Origin: Pseudomonadales bacterium
GTDB taxonomy: Bacteria > Pseudomonadota > Gammaproteobacteria > Pseudomonadales > Azotimanducaceae
Reading direction: 5' to 3'
DNA: 64,000 nt
Assembly: GCA_028285415.1 (NCBI GenBank)
Contig: JANQPF010000001.1
Span: forward strand, 155,172 to 219,171
In this document: positions 27,194 to 36,933 of the stretch, piece by piece
Position numbering within the stretch: the first letter of the stretch is position 1
How the letters are laid out: each line of letters starts with the position of its first letter
Program-made: the position numbers and the translations under genes
Notes under the pieces: generated by a model
Told to the model about the DNA's origin: nothing
What the model saw: the letters and a program-made list of their open reading frames with translations, nothing else
The model's database searches: none

Positions 27194-29571
27194 TGGGTTA
27201 GATTGCTGGCGGACAGCACGCCGTGGCGGATTTCGGGGTCGATGACAAACTCCGCGGCGCGCAACACCTGGTCGATACCCGGGTCATAGGTCAAGCCTTG
27301 CTCAGCGTCGGCGCTCAGCATGCCCTTGGCCATCAGGCTTTCGATGAACTGATCGAAAAGACGGGCGTCCGCAAACTCGGGTGCGTTGATGCCGTAGAGG
27401 CGGGACATTTTCTGCGCAATTACCTGGCTTTTGCTGCGCAGCTCCTCACAGTCGGCAGCGCCTTCGCTCAGCTGATGAATGACAATGAACATGCGTTCGA
27501 GCGTTTGACTGACGAGATTGGCCAGGAGGCTCAGCTGAAGATTTGCGCTGGCCGCGCGATCGGGCGATGCGTACTGGCCGTCCTCCCGGACCAGGAGTCC
27601 GGCTTCCACCATCGCTTCCAGGCAGGCGTCAAAACCGTCCAGGCTCGGGTTGCAGGAGAGCTCCTGGGCAAGGTAGGGGTAAACCGTGCTGACCATCTCC
27701 CGGAGCCTGCTGGCGCTGATGCTGCGCCGTCGTTTCACGAGCATGCAGGCGACGAGTGAGGGCAGCGCAAGTACGTGGACAACGTTGTTCCGATACCAGG
27801 TCATCAACACCGCGGTAAAAGGATCGTGACCCAGCACCGGACCAAAGGCTTCGTCATCCCGGTGCAAGAGCCCCAGCTGCTCGACGTAGCTGATGACCTC
27901 CCCGGGAGCGTCCGTGCAGACGGCAATGGCATTTGTCGGATGCAACGCTGTGAGGAGACGCTGGTAACAGTCGATCTGCGCGGCAAGGCGGACTTCCTCG
28001 ATGGCCACCTTGGGCGTTGCCAGCGTCACCAGCGCCACCAGATTCACCGCGTTGACGTTGGCGCACTCGTTAATCCGCTGCAGGACCTCACGACCGAGTG
28101 CAGGCAGCTGGTCACCGGCTTCTACGCACGCCGCCTGCTCGGCCAGCCACTCGTCGAGCTTGATGGGTTTGCCGATGTTCACTGAAACCTGACCAAAATT
28201 CTGCCGTATGAGTTTGAGGTTGCGGAATACGTCCAGGAGGGATTCCTTTTTCTTGTCGGCGCCGCGCAGCTCCGAAAGGTAACTCGATGCCTCGACGAGC
28301 TTCTCGTAGCCCAGGTACACCGGGACGAGCGCCAGCGGTTTCGGCAGCCCACGCTGTTGATGGTCCACCGTCATCTTCAGGAGCCCCATTTTGGCCGGTA
28401 GCAGGCGACCGGTGCGGGTGCGTCCACCTTCAGGAAAAAACTCGACGCAGTGACCGCGGCGATACACCTGGTACAGGTATTCGTTGAAGACAGCCGCGTA
28501 GAGAGGATCGTCGCGGAAGCTGCGGCGCATGAAAAACGCCCCGCCGCGACGCAGCAGCGGTCCGAGTATCGGTACGTTCAGGTTATCGCCGGCTGCAATG
28601 TGCGGAATCATGAAGCCCCGGTAGTAGAGCAGATAGCTCAAGAGCAGGTAGTCCAGATGGCTGCGGTGAGAGGGTACGTACACTAGGGAGTGGGTGGCCC
28701 CGACCTCTTCGACCTGATCGAGTCCGGTGACTTCCAGACCATTGTAAATCTTCGTCCAGAACCAGCGCAGCAAGCTCGCCAATACCCGAATGGTGGGATG
28801 TGACATGTCAGAGGCGATGGTACGCGCGTACTTGAGCGCCCGGCGCTCGCTCTTGTGCCGTTTGGCCCCGTCGGCTACCTCGCCATCGATGGCCTCGCGC
28901 ACCTGGCGTGATTCGACAACCTGGTTCAACATGGTTCGACGGTGTGAGAAGTCCGGGCCCAGCGCGTTGATGCGCTGCTGACGGAGCCGCACCCGGAGCA
29001 GCCGGGCGGTGCGGCGAACCGCAATTTTCTGATCGCCCGCCGCAACTTCGTGCAACGCGATCGGGCGGCCGGTGTGTACAAAAATGTTTCTGCGATTGAT
29101 GAGCAGGTTGAGCAACCGCTTGAACCGACCGGTCACCGCCCAGTGTTCAGACGTGAGGTTTTTGAGTACTGATCCTTCGGCCGACATGGCGCGTCCCCAG
29201 AAGACGGAGACGGGGATCAACACCGTCCGCTGCTTGAGCGCCGCGGGTGCGTCCAGCAGGCGCAGCATGCGCTCGGAGTGCGTCGACATCGTCATCCGCC
29301 CGCCCTTGGAACGGTACAGGCAGAAAAAGCGGCTGTTCTCTCTGAAACTGTCGTCTTCCAGAGCCGTGAGCGGCGAGACGATCTCGTGATCGGTGGTGAC
29401 GAGATCGAGCATGATGACGTCGGTCAGCGCGCGGTTGAGGAGCACGTAGACGACTTCGGTGTCCGCGACGCCGTCACCCGCAGCGGCAGGCAGATTGTCC
29501 GCCCCGGTCAGCGACGGCCGTGCAATGAGCCGGATGATGGCCCGGAACAGGCGATAGAAGAAGCCCTTCAT
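27187..29571 (-). CDS. plsB: Glycerol-3-phosphate acyltransferase PlsB
   Basis: Inner-membrane enzyme that puts the first acyl chain on glycerol-3-phosphate. 794 residues (807 in E. coli). The acyltransferase motif HRSHLD is at 302-307 (E. coli 306-311), followed by GAFFMRRSF and FFPEGGRTRTGRLLPAKMG. It begins six bases after gspD ends, so it may be read from the same minus-strand transcript. Confidence 0.96.
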   Translation of the reverse strand: MKGFFYRLFRAIIRLIARPSLTGADNLPAAAGDGVADTEVVYVLLNRALTDVIMLDLVTTDHEIVSPLTALEDDSFRENSRFFCLYRSKGGRMTMSTHSERMLRLLDAPAALKQRTVLIPVSVFWGRAMSAEGSVLKNLTSEHWAVTGRFKRLLNLLINRRNIFVHTGRPIALHEVAAGDQKIAVRRTARLLRVRLRQQRINALGPDFSHRRTMLNQVVESRQVREAIDGEVADGAKRHKSERRALKYARTIASDMSHPTIRVLASLLRWFWTKIYNGLEVTGLDQVEEVGATHSLVYVPSHRSHLDYLLLSYLLYYRGFMIPHIAAGDNLNVPILGPLLRRGGAFFMRRSFRDDPLYAAVFNEYLYQVYRRGHCVEFFPEGGRTRTGRLLPAKMGLLKMTVDHQQRGLPKPLALVPVYLGYEKLVEASSYLSELRGADKKKESLLDVFRNLKLIRQNFGQVSVNIGKPIKLDEWLAEQAACVEAGDQLPALGREVLQRINECANVNAVNLVALVTLATPKVAIEEVRLAAQIDCYQRLLTALHPTNAIAVCTDAPGEVISYVEQLGLLHRDDEAFGPVLGHDPFTAVLMTWYRNNVVHVLALPSLVACMLVKRRRSISASRLREMVSTVYPYLAQELSCNPSLDGFDACLEAMVEAGLLVREDGQYASPDRAASANLQLSLLANLVSQTLERMFIVIHQLSEGAADCEELRSKSQVIAQKMSRLYGINAPEFADARLFDQFIESLMAKGMLSADAEQGLTYDPGIDQVLRAAEFVIDPEIRHGVLSASNLTHH

Positions 29572-29577
29572 GGGGTC

Positions 29578-31488
29578 TTAGTTTGGATGTTCTCCCCGGA
29601 ACATTCCATCCAGATCGGTGGGAGCGGAGTTGATCTCGACTTCCCAGACGGACTCGTAGCGATCTTCGGTCACCCGTTCCGCATCTTCTTTGCTGCGCAG
29701 AACCGTCGGGCGCAGGAACACCAGCAGGTTGGTTTTGGCGTTGGTTTTGCTTCTCGAGCGGAACAGGATGCCGAGTCCCGGAATGTCGCCCAGCAGGGGC
29801 ACTTTGGATTCGGATTCGTTCTGATCGTCCTGGATGAGACCACCGAGCACAATCGTCTGCCTGTCTTCGGCGAGGATGGTGGTTTCGATCGAGCGCTTGG
29901 ACGTGACGACGTCGGCAAACGCCTCGCCGCCAACGGGCGTTGCGAGCACGTTGGTGATCTGCTGCGCAACCTGCAGGCGGACCGAAGAATCGTCGTGCAC
30001 GTGCGGCGTCACCGTGAGCTCCACGCCGACGTCTTCGCGCTGCACCGTGGTGAACGGATTACTCGTGCCGTCGCCGGTCGTCGTGAACGAGCCGGTGCGG
30101 AAAGGGACTTCGCGGCCGACCAGAATCTTTGCTTCCTGGTTGTCCAGCGTCAGGATGCTTGGCGTGGACAGGAGATTCGCCTCGGAATTGGTGGCGAGCG
30201 CGGTCACGACACCGCCGAACGAGATGGCGTCAGCGTCAATTTTGGCGGCGGCCAGGGTTGGACTCGACACGCTGGCAAGTCCGGTCAGCACGTCAATCTG
30301 ATCTTCGTCGTCCAGCAGGTTCGAGAACAGTGACGAAATCACGCCCTGCAGACTCGTGCTGACGAACGGCACGGTTTCTCCCGAGCCGTCAGCCGCGGCG
30401 AGCTCAATGCCCAGATCCGACGTGTCGTCGATGGTGATTTCGACGATGGCGGCCTCGATCAGCACCTGGGAGCGACGTACGTCGAGTTTTTTGATGATTT
30501 CCAGAATTTCCGTCATAGCGCCCGGGTCCGCGCGCACGACTATGGCGTTGAGCGTCTCGTCAGCCTGGATGGTGGTTTCCTGTGCGCCTTCCTCTTCGCC
30601 GCCCGGCGGTTGGCCGCTCAGGATGCCGCCGAGAATCGTAGCGACGTTCACCGCGTCTGCATGGCGCAGCGGAATGACCTGGGTCGAGTCTGTGGTTGTG
30701 GCAGGCTGATCGAGCTTATCGACGATCTTCAAAACCTCCGCAATGGGACGCGGCTTGCCGCGCAGTACCAGGGAGTTGTTGCGTTCGTTGGCGATGATCT
30801 GGATTCGCTGCGGGCCTTTGGCGTTGCGGCCGATCTGCTCGGGCGCCACTTTCTCGAGAATCGCCACCACGGTGCCCACCCAGGCGTCTTTCAGCGGCAC
30901 CATGACAACGTCCTCTTCGTCGGAAACATCAATCTGCTGGATCAGTCGCTTCAGCCTGATGATGTTGTCCGCGTGATCGCTGATGATGACGACGTTCGGC
31001 TGAGCAACCGACGCGATGTGGCCGTACTGCGGAATGAGCGGACGCAGGATCTTCACGAGCTCAGCCGAGTCGACGTTCTGTGCCGCGACGACCCGGGTGA
31101 CGAGTTCCTCGGGCGCCACGGCGCCGAGGTCGCCGGGTGCGCCGGGCGTCTGCTTGCCCGTCGCGTTCTGCTGGATGCGTATGACATCACCGGAAGGTAC
31201 TGCGGTGAAGTTGTGCAATCGCAGCACGCTCAGGAAGAGTGCGTAGACGCCTTCTTTGTCCAGTGCCTTATCGGAAATGACGGTCACGCTGCCTTTGAGC
31301 CGCGGATCAATGACGAACGTCTTCCCGGTGATTTCCGCAACCTGAGCGACAAACTCGTGGATGTCCGCATTTTTGGCGGTCATACGCCACGTGGCGTCCT
31401 GGGCCGTCGCGGTTGCGGCAAGCAGCAGAGTGACTGCGGCGAGGGCGCAGCAGGCGGTTGATCGTAGATTGCGGACAAAGTTGTTCAT
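29578..31488 (-). CDS. gspD: Type II secretion outer-membrane secretin GspD
   Basis: Forms the outer-membrane pore of the type II secretion system. 636 residues: signal peptide (about 1-29, ending ATATAQ), N0 domain, repeated N1-N3 domains, and the C-terminal secretin domain with LLSTPSILTLDNQEAKILVGREVPF and VPLLGDIPGLGILFRS. It follows gspC by 15 bases. gspE-M are not in the window. Confidence 0.95.
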   Translation of the reverse strand: MNNFVRNLRSTACCALAAVTLLLAATATAQDATWRMTAKNADIHEFVAQVAEITGKTFVIDPRLKGSVTVISDKALDKEGVYALFLSVLRLHNFTAVPSGDVIRIQQNATGKQTPGAPGDLGAVAPEELVTRVVAAQNVDSAELVKILRPLIPQYGHIASVAQPNVVIISDHADNIIRLKRLIQQIDVSDEEDVVMVPLKDAWVGTVVAILEKVAPEQIGRNAKGPQRIQIIANERNNSLVLRGKPRPIAEVLKIVDKLDQPATTTDSTQVIPLRHADAVNVATILGGILSGQPPGGEEEGAQETTIQADETLNAIVVRADPGAMTEILEIIKKLDVRRSQVLIEAAIVEITIDDTSDLGIELAAADGSGETVPFVSTSLQGVISSLFSNLLDDEDQIDVLTGLASVSSPTLAAAKIDADAISFGGVVTALATNSEANLLSTPSILTLDNQEAKILVGREVPFRTGSFTTTGDGTSNPFTTVQREDVGVELTVTPHVHDDSSVRLQVAQQITNVLATPVGGEAFADVVTSKRSIETTILAEDRQTIVLGGLIQDDQNESESKVPLLGDIPGLGILFRSRSKTNAKTNLLVFLRPTVLRSKEDAERVTEDRYESVWEVEINSAPTDLDGMFRGEHPN

Positions 31489-31503
31489 GATCTTGTTCTT
31501 ACG

Positions 31504-32409
31504 TTACTTCAGTGACGCGGTGATGAAAAAACGGCGGTCGCCGCGGCGCACTTCGATGCGTGCCGAGCCCTGCGCCATGATGTTCGCCAGCTCCATCTGA
31601 TCCTGCTGGATATCCCCCACGGGCCGCCCGTTGACGGACAGAATCACGTCTCCCGGCTGTAGTCCCGTTTGACGCAGATAGGGCGACTGCGCGACATCGC
31701 CGATGCGGTAGCCACCGCCGTCGACGCTCTCGACGCCGAGCTCTTCGAGCGTACCGGCCGCGTCATCAGCCAGCCGCTCCTGATACTCCGCGATCACGTC
31801 AGCCGCTTCAGCCGGTTCCTCGGCTGGCGCCGCCTCGGCAGCCGGACTCTCGGCAGTTTCCTCGCCGCTGGCTGCGGACGGCAACTCTGCGGGTCCTGCA
31901 TCATCCGCAGCGGCCGCAATCTGCGTCTTGGCCTTGGGGAAGCTCAGGGCTTCACGCACGCCGGCACGGCGGAGAATAATGCGATCCGTGTGGACTTCGA
32001 TCAGCTCCGCGTTCCCTGGCAGCTTGTCACCCACCGTGTAGCGCAGACCCTGCTTGCCACGCTGGGCGACAATGGCGGACGACTCTTCCGCGATGTCGGA
32101 GACGAACACGCCCTGCAGCTCGAGGGGCAGACGGGTTTCCTCAGCCTCTTCGCTGTCGTCGTATTCGATTTCCGGGGCGGCGCCGGCTTCGCCGAAGAGG
32201 TGTTTGGCGAGAATCCAGTTGACGTTACCCGGCGCACGTTCGGGCTCGCTGCTGCTGCTCACTTCCTGCACGGGGTTGCTGGCCGGGGTTTCAAAGAACG
32301 TCCAGATGGTGGTGGCCAGGGTATACGCAATCCCCGCAACGATCAGCCAGCGCGCAGGCTCGGTTCCTTTTGTCAAAATGGTCTCGAACACAATGTCCCT
32401 CTTCGACAC
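31504..32409 (-). CDS. gspC: Type II secretion inner-membrane protein GspC
   Basis: Links the inner-membrane platform to the secretin. 301 residues: short cytoplasmic N-terminus, one membrane segment (about 21-40), the HR domain (around NWILAKHLFGEA to SDIAEESSAIVAQRGKQGLRY), an Ala/Glu/Pro-rich linker and a C-terminal PDZ domain (LRQTGLQPGDVILSVNGRPVG). The start is uncertain: GTG at 32409 has AAGG touching it, while a GTG at 32391 has AGAGGG at a better distance. Confidence 0.93.
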   Translation of the reverse strand: MSKRDIVFETILTKGTEPARWLIVAGIAYTLATTIWTFFETPASNPVQEVSSSSEPERAPGNVNWILAKHLFGEAGAAPEIEYDDSEEAEETRLPLELQGVFVSDIAEESSAIVAQRGKQGLRYTVGDKLPGNAELIEVHTDRIILRRAGVREALSFPKAKTQIAAAADDAGPAELPSAASGEETAESPAAEAAPAEEPAEAADVIAEYQERLADDAAGTLEELGVESVDGGGYRIGDVAQSPYLRQTGLQPGDVILSVNGRPVGDIQQDQMELANIMAQGSARIEVRRGDRRFFITASLK

Positions 32410-32704
32410 CTTTTATCGGCGTAGCGGCGGCTCTCATCCGCTGTTACCACCGGCAACTCGCTACTTTCGACAACAGGCTTCCCCATCCGTGCCGTCGAAC
32501 AGCGTTCCTTCTTATCGTTTTGCCTTCGTCTGCTTACTCAGCCTTCTTGCGTTCCGGTGTTCTGCCTTCCCGACGCGCAGGTCAACGACCGCGCTTGCTA
32601 AGCTATCACGAGTGCCCCGCGAAATCTTTGACAAAAAGATGACGATGTTGCGGCCGGTCGTGATATTGCATCTACCCTCAAAGGGTAAACTTAAGTTGCT
32701 GATT
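32410..32704. other. Non-coding gap between gspN and gspC
   Basis: 295 bases with no supported gene. Just after the gspN stop lie two palindromes: TACCCT-CAA-AGGGTA (32673-32687) and AACTTAAGTT (32688-32697). They may mark transcript processing or weak termination of the dap-gspN transcript and imply a separate promoter for gspC-gspD-plsB, but I could not find a convincing -35/-10 pair on the minus strand. Confidence 0.5.
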
Positions 32705-33436
32705 TTAAAAGACTTGCTCTTCTACTTCTAACACAATTGCGTGATCGGGGTCACTGCCGGGGTAGGGGGTTTGTAGCAACTTGGTGAATAACTTCGTAAT
32801 TCCGATTCTGGCGAAACCGTTTTTCTGCAAGCTGGCAATGAGGAGCGGCGTATCTTCTCCGGCGGCGTAAACCACCGCCTCCGGCATGCCGTTGTCGCCG
32901 TTGTCCAGATACGCGGTCAGCGGCGGCAACGTCACCTCGCGACGCATGCCGGACAACGTATACAGCACCGTCCCACCGCTCCAGTCGACCTGGCCGGTAA
33001 CGGTGTCGGGCAGGCGGGTGTCGTGGTTGCCCGCCGCGTGGGTTGGCGCCACGTCCAGATCACCTGACAGGCGGATATCGTAGCGATCGAGGAAAGCGTT
33101 GAATGCCTCCGCCTCGATCTGACCTTCGACGTTGAGCTCGTAGCGGCTGATGGAGCTCCCGGCGGTGCCGCTGAGCTGTCCGTCCGGACGGGTGAGGTGC
33201 CAGGCGTAGCTTGGCGCCGCGAGCAGCAGGCTCGACCCTTCGAAGTCCCAGCTGAGCTGCCCCATTGGCAGCCCCTCGATGAGAAGGTCGGCATTGCCAC
33301 GCCAGACCGTGCCCCGCGTATCCACGAGGTCGAGCCCCGGTGCTGCATCTGCCGCGCGGTCGAGTATCCCGGCCGGGGCGAACGCCAGCGCGAAGACGAC
33401 AAAGAGTACGATGCCCGCAACGATGTAGCGTTTCAT
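32705..33436 (-). CDS. gspN: Type II secretion protein GspN
   Basis: Accessory component of some type II secretion systems. 243 residues: an N-terminal membrane segment (about 4-22) followed by a periplasmic beta-rich domain containing VWRGNADLLIEG and the family pattern of short amphipathic strands. It lies 13 bases after dapE on the same strand and about 300 bases upstream of gspC. Confidence 0.82.
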   Translation of the reverse strand: MKRYIVAGIVLFVVFALAFAPAGILDRAADAAPGLDLVDTRGTVWRGNADLLIEGLPMGQLSWDFEGSSLLLAAPSYAWHLTRPDGQLSGTAGSSISRYELNVEGQIEAEAFNAFLDRYDIRLSGDLDVAPTHAAGNHDTRLPDTVTGQVDWSGGTVLYTLSGMRREVTLPPLTAYLDNGDNGMPEAVVYAAGEDTPLLIASLQKNGFARIGITKLFTKLLQTPYPGSDPDHAIVLEVEEQVF

Positions 33437-33449
33437 GCTGTTGCGAACC

Positions 33450-34643
33450 TCAGGACACCGCGCCGGCGGGCTTTTGCAAAAGGTCCAACACGATGTGCGC
33501 GTAAATACGCGTCAGCGGACCCATTTCCGTCAGATCAATGCACTCGTTCACTTTGTGGATGGTGGCGTTGCTGGGGCCGAGCTCAACCACCTCAACCTGA
33601 TTGCTGCCGGGCACGCACCACGGCGAGATGAAGCGGCCGTCCGAGGTGCCACCCGAGGTCGAAAGCTCGGGCTGGCGTCCGGTTTCGTGCTCGATGGCGG
33701 CGCAGACCGCTGCCGTCAACGCACCTCGCTCCGTGAGGAAAGGCTCTCCCGACAGCTGCCAGTCCAGGTCGTAGTCGAGCTCGTGGCGGTCGAGGAGTGC
33801 TGCCACCGTAGCCTGGATCCCGCTGCTGGTCTGCAGCGTGTTGAAGCGCAGGTTGAACAGGACTTCCAGGCTTCCGGGAATGACGTTGGTGGCGCCGGTA
33901 CCGGCGTTGACATTGGATATCTGCAGGCTGGTCGGCGGGTAATACTCGTTGCCTTCATCCCAGCGCATGTCCGTCAGTTCGCCGAGCGCCGTCAGCGCAC
34001 CATGAATCGGGTTGTTTGCGTCCTGCGGATACGCAACATGGCCCTGCACGCCGCGCACGGTCAGCTTGGCGTTCAGCGAGCCCCGCCTGCCGCAGCGGAC
34101 GACGTCGCCGATCTGATGGCTCGAGCTCGGTTCGCCGACGACACAGTAGTCGGGGCGAATACCGCGTTCGTTGAGCACCTCAACTGCGTGACGGGTGCCA
34201 TGCACGGCTTCACCTTCTTCGTCGCTCGTCAGCAGGAAGCTCAGCGTCCCCGTGAGCGTCGTGGCGCTGGTGACAAGATGTTCGACGGCGACGACCATCG
34301 CGGCAAGGCTCGTTTTCATGTCGGCAGCACCCCGTCCGTACAGGCGATTGTCCTTCACGGTGGGTGCAAACGGCGGCGTTGACCAGTCGGCCTCCGGGCC
34401 GCTCGGCACGACGTCGGTGTGCCCGGCGAGCAGCAGGTGCGGGCCGCTATCGTCGAACTTCCGGGTTGCCCAGAGGTTGCGCACGTCACCCGCGTCGATC
34501 CACTCGACGCTGAAGCCCGCCGCCTCCAGGCGTGCTGCGATGAGATCCTGACAGCCGGCGTCTTCCGGCGTCACGGAAACCCGGCTGATCAGCTCCGTCG
34601 TGAATGCCAGCACGGCGTCGTCGAATTGTTCCGCGTCGAGCAT
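33450..34643 (-). CDS. dapE: Succinyl-diaminopimelate desuccinylase
   Basis: Zinc peptidase-family enzyme of the lysine/meso-diaminopimelate pathway. Metal-binding motifs are visible: LLAGHTDVVPSG, GRGAADMKTSLA, TSDEEGEAVHGT, and a late His in NATIHKVNECI. The ATG at 34641-34643 gives 397 residues, close to the E. coli 375; an in-frame upstream extension overlaps dapD and lacks conservation. It begins 8 bases after dapD ends. Confidence 0.95.
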   Translation of the reverse strand: MLDAEQFDDAVLAFTTELISRVSVTPEDAGCQDLIAARLEAAGFSVEWIDAGDVRNLWATRKFDDSGPHLLLAGHTDVVPSGPEADWSTPPFAPTVKDNRLYGRGAADMKTSLAAMVVAVEHLVTSATTLTGTLSFLLTSDEEGEAVHGTRHAVEVLNERGIRPDYCVVGEPSSSHQIGDVVRCGRRGSLNAKLTVRGVQGHVAYPQDANNPIHGALTALGELTDMRWDEGNEYYPPTSLQISNVNAGTGATNVIPGSLEVLFNLRFNTLQTSSGIQATVAALLDRHELDYDLDWQLSGEPFLTERGALTAAVCAAIEHETGRQPELSTSGGTSDGRFISPWCVPGSNQVEVVELGPSNATIHKVNECIDLTEMGPLTRIYAHIVLDLLQKPAGAVS

Positions 34644-34651
34644 CTCCGGTT

Positions 34652-35641
34652 TCAATTGTGCGCGTGGAGGGCTTCGTTGAGCTCGATGGCGCGGCGGTTG
34701 CTGCGGCACAGTACCTCACCGGTCTGGCTGTTGCGGATGAACAGCATATCCGAGCCGCCGGCCAGTTCCCGTGCTTTGACGCGCCGGTCCGCCTCGCCGT
34801 TTTCATCGACCAGGGTAACCACCGTGCCCGCAGTGATGTAGAGTCCGGCCTCGATTGTGCAGCGGTCACCCAGCGGAATGCCGGTGCCGGCGTTTGCGCC
34901 GATGAGACAGTGCTTGCCCAGGGTGATCACAATCTCACCGCCGCCGGCCAGCGTACCCATCGTGCTTGCGCTGCCGCCGAGATCGGTGCCTTCGCCGATG
35001 GTGACACCCTGGGAGATCCTGCCTTCCACCATGTTCGGACCGAGGGCACCGGCATTGAAATTGACAAACCCTTCATGCATGACGGTGGTGCCGTCGCCGA
35101 GATAGGCGCCCAACCGGATACGGCTGGCGTCGGCGATACGCACGCCGGAGGGCATGACGTAGTTCACCATCTTCGGAAACTTGTCGATGCTCATCACTTC
35201 GAGATGCTCTCCCGCAAGGCGTGCCTCGAGCAGGGCATCACCGAGCGCATCAACCTCAATCGGCCCTGCGCTGGTCCACGCCAGGTTGGGCAGATGGGCG
35301 AAGATGCCGTCGAGATTGAGCGTATTGGGCAGCGTCAACCGATGCGACAGGAGGTGGAGCTTGAGATAAGCCTCCGCCGTAGAGGCAATCTCGGCGTCGC
35401 TGTCGAGGCGCACAACGGTGAGCGGTTTGTCACTCTCCAACAGCGCAGACGGCGCAAGGTCAGCGCCAGCGTCACGCACGGCTTCAGGCGTGACGGTCTG
35501 GGTGCCAGCGGTGAAACTGCGGGCTGCCGCCAGCACGTCACCCTGTGGCCGCAGAAACGGCTGGGGAAACAGGCAATCCAACACATCGCCGCTGGCGTTG
35601 GTGTTGGCGAGACCAACGGCAAACGCGAATACCTCAGACAT
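34652..35641 (-). CDS. dapD: 2,3,4,5-tetrahydropyridine-2,6-dicarboxylate N-succinyltransferase
   Basis: Succinylates tetrahydrodipicolinate in lysine/peptidoglycan precursor synthesis. 329 residues, the longer DapD form seen in Pseudomonas rather than the 274-residue enteric form. The left-handed beta-helix hexapeptide region runs through about 165-265 (ASRIRLGAYLGDGTTVMHEG, GVTIGEGTDLGG). dapE follows directly; dapC lies upstream on the same strand. Confidence 0.95.
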   Translation of the reverse strand: MSEVFAFAVGLANTNASGDVLDCLFPQPFLRPQGDVLAAARSFTAGTQTVTPEAVRDAGADLAPSALLESDKPLTVVRLDSDAEIASTAEAYLKLHLLSHRLTLPNTLNLDGIFAHLPNLAWTSAGPIEVDALGDALLEARLAGEHLEVMSIDKFPKMVNYVMPSGVRIADASRIRLGAYLGDGTTVMHEGFVNFNAGALGPNMVEGRISQGVTIGEGTDLGGSASTMGTLAGGGEIVITLGKHCLIGANAGTGIPLGDRCTIEAGLYITAGTVVTLVDENGEADRRVKARELAGGSDMLFIRNSQTGEVLCRSNRRAIELNEALHAHN

Positions 35642-35718
35642 GGTGCAAAGCTCTCAACAAAGTGGAGCGGTATTCTACCCGTGCTCCCGGCTGAACGCAC
35701 AGATATCCGTGTGGCGCC

Positions 35719-36933
35719 TCAGGGTCTCGTCAGGGTTTCCGCATAGTGGCGCAAACGCGTTGCCGCTTCGACGCATTCGTCGAGGGGCGCCACCCAGGCA
35801 ACCCGCACGTGGTTGGTCCCTGGATTGTGTCCGCTGGCGTTCGGTCGACCGAGATAAGAGCCGGGCATGACGGCAACGTTGTAGCTGCGCAGGAGCCCAA
35901 GCGCAAAGTCCTGATCGTCCATCGGCGTTGGCAGCCAGTGGTAGAAGCCGCCGCCGGGTTGGTGCAACGGATAGGCGCCCCGGAGAATTTCACTCACCGC
36001 ATCGAATTTGCGCCGGTACAGGCTGCGATTGGCGATCACGTGTTCCTCGTCGCGCCAGGCGAGGGCCGATGCGTGCTGGTGATGATGGCTCATCGCGCAG
36101 CCGTGATAGGTGCGGTAGAGCAGGAAGTCGGCCAGGAGGTTCGGGTCGCCGGCAACGAAACCGCTGCGCAGACCCGGCAGGTTGGAGCGCTTGGAAAGGC
36201 TGTGAAACACGACGCAGCGTTCGAACTCTCGATTCCCCATTGCGGCGCTGGCCGCGAGGAGGCTGGCTGGGGGCGCGGCATCGTCGAAGTAGAGCTCCGA
36301 ATAGCACTCATCGGCAGCGATGACAAAGTTGTGAGCATGAGCAAGCTCAATCAGTTGCTGCAGCGTTGCCATGGACGCCACCTGGCCGGTGGGGTTGCCG
36401 GGTGAACAGAGATACACGAGCTCCGTGTCACGCCAGACGGCTGCGGGTACGTTGTCGAGATCCTGCTGGTAACCGTCCGCTGGATCGTTGTCGAGAAAGT
36501 AAGGCTGCGCACCCGCGAGGAGAGCAGCCCCTTCATAGATCTGGTAGAAGGGATTGGGCATGACGACGCGACTGCCGTCAGCGCCGCTGAGCGTTGCCTG
36601 CGCAAACGCAAAGAGCGCTTCGCGGGTGCCGTTGACCGGCAATACCTGAGCGTTTGCATCTACGGCGACGTCGAAGCGGGTGCCCAGCCACTCGGCAATC
36701 GCCGCGCGCAACTCGTCCGTACCCCGTGTCAGCGGATAGGCGCCGAGGTCGCGGCGCAGGTTGTCGGCATTCGTCAGGGCAGCGACGACAAACTCCGGCG
36801 GCGCGTGCTTGGGTTCACCGAGCGTCAGCGCAATGTAGGGATGGTCCGGACTTGGCGTCACGTCTGCGGTGAGGGCGCGCAGGCGCTCGAAGGGATACTG
36901 CTGCAGCGTCGCCAGCATCGGGTTGAACGTCAT
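35719..36933 (-). CDS. dapC: Succinyldiaminopimelate transaminase
   Basis: Class I PLP aminotransferase converting N-succinyl-2-amino-6-ketopimelate to N-succinyl-LL-diaminopimelate. 404 residues. The PLP lysine is in HSLSKRSNLPGLRSGF, and the aminotransferase motif LCSPGNPTGQVAS is present. Its position between glnD (4-base ATGA overlap) and dapD identifies it as the DapC type rather than a general aspartate aminotransferase. Confidence 0.92.
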   Translation of the reverse strand: MTFNPMLATLQQYPFERLRALTADVTPSPDHPYIALTLGEPKHAPPEFVVAALTNADNLRRDLGAYPLTRGTDELRAAIAEWLGTRFDVAVDANAQVLPVNGTREALFAFAQATLSGADGSRVVMPNPFYQIYEGAALLAGAQPYFLDNDPADGYQQDLDNVPAAVWRDTELVYLCSPGNPTGQVASMATLQQLIELAHAHNFVIAADECYSELYFDDAAPPASLLAASAAMGNREFERCVVFHSLSKRSNLPGLRSGFVAGDPNLLADFLLYRTYHGCAMSHHHQHASALAWRDEEHVIANRSLYRRKFDAVSEILRGAYPLHQPGGGFYHWLPTPMDDQDFALGLLRSYNVAVMPGSYLGRPNASGHNPGTNHVRVAWVAPLDECVEAATRLRHYAETLTRP

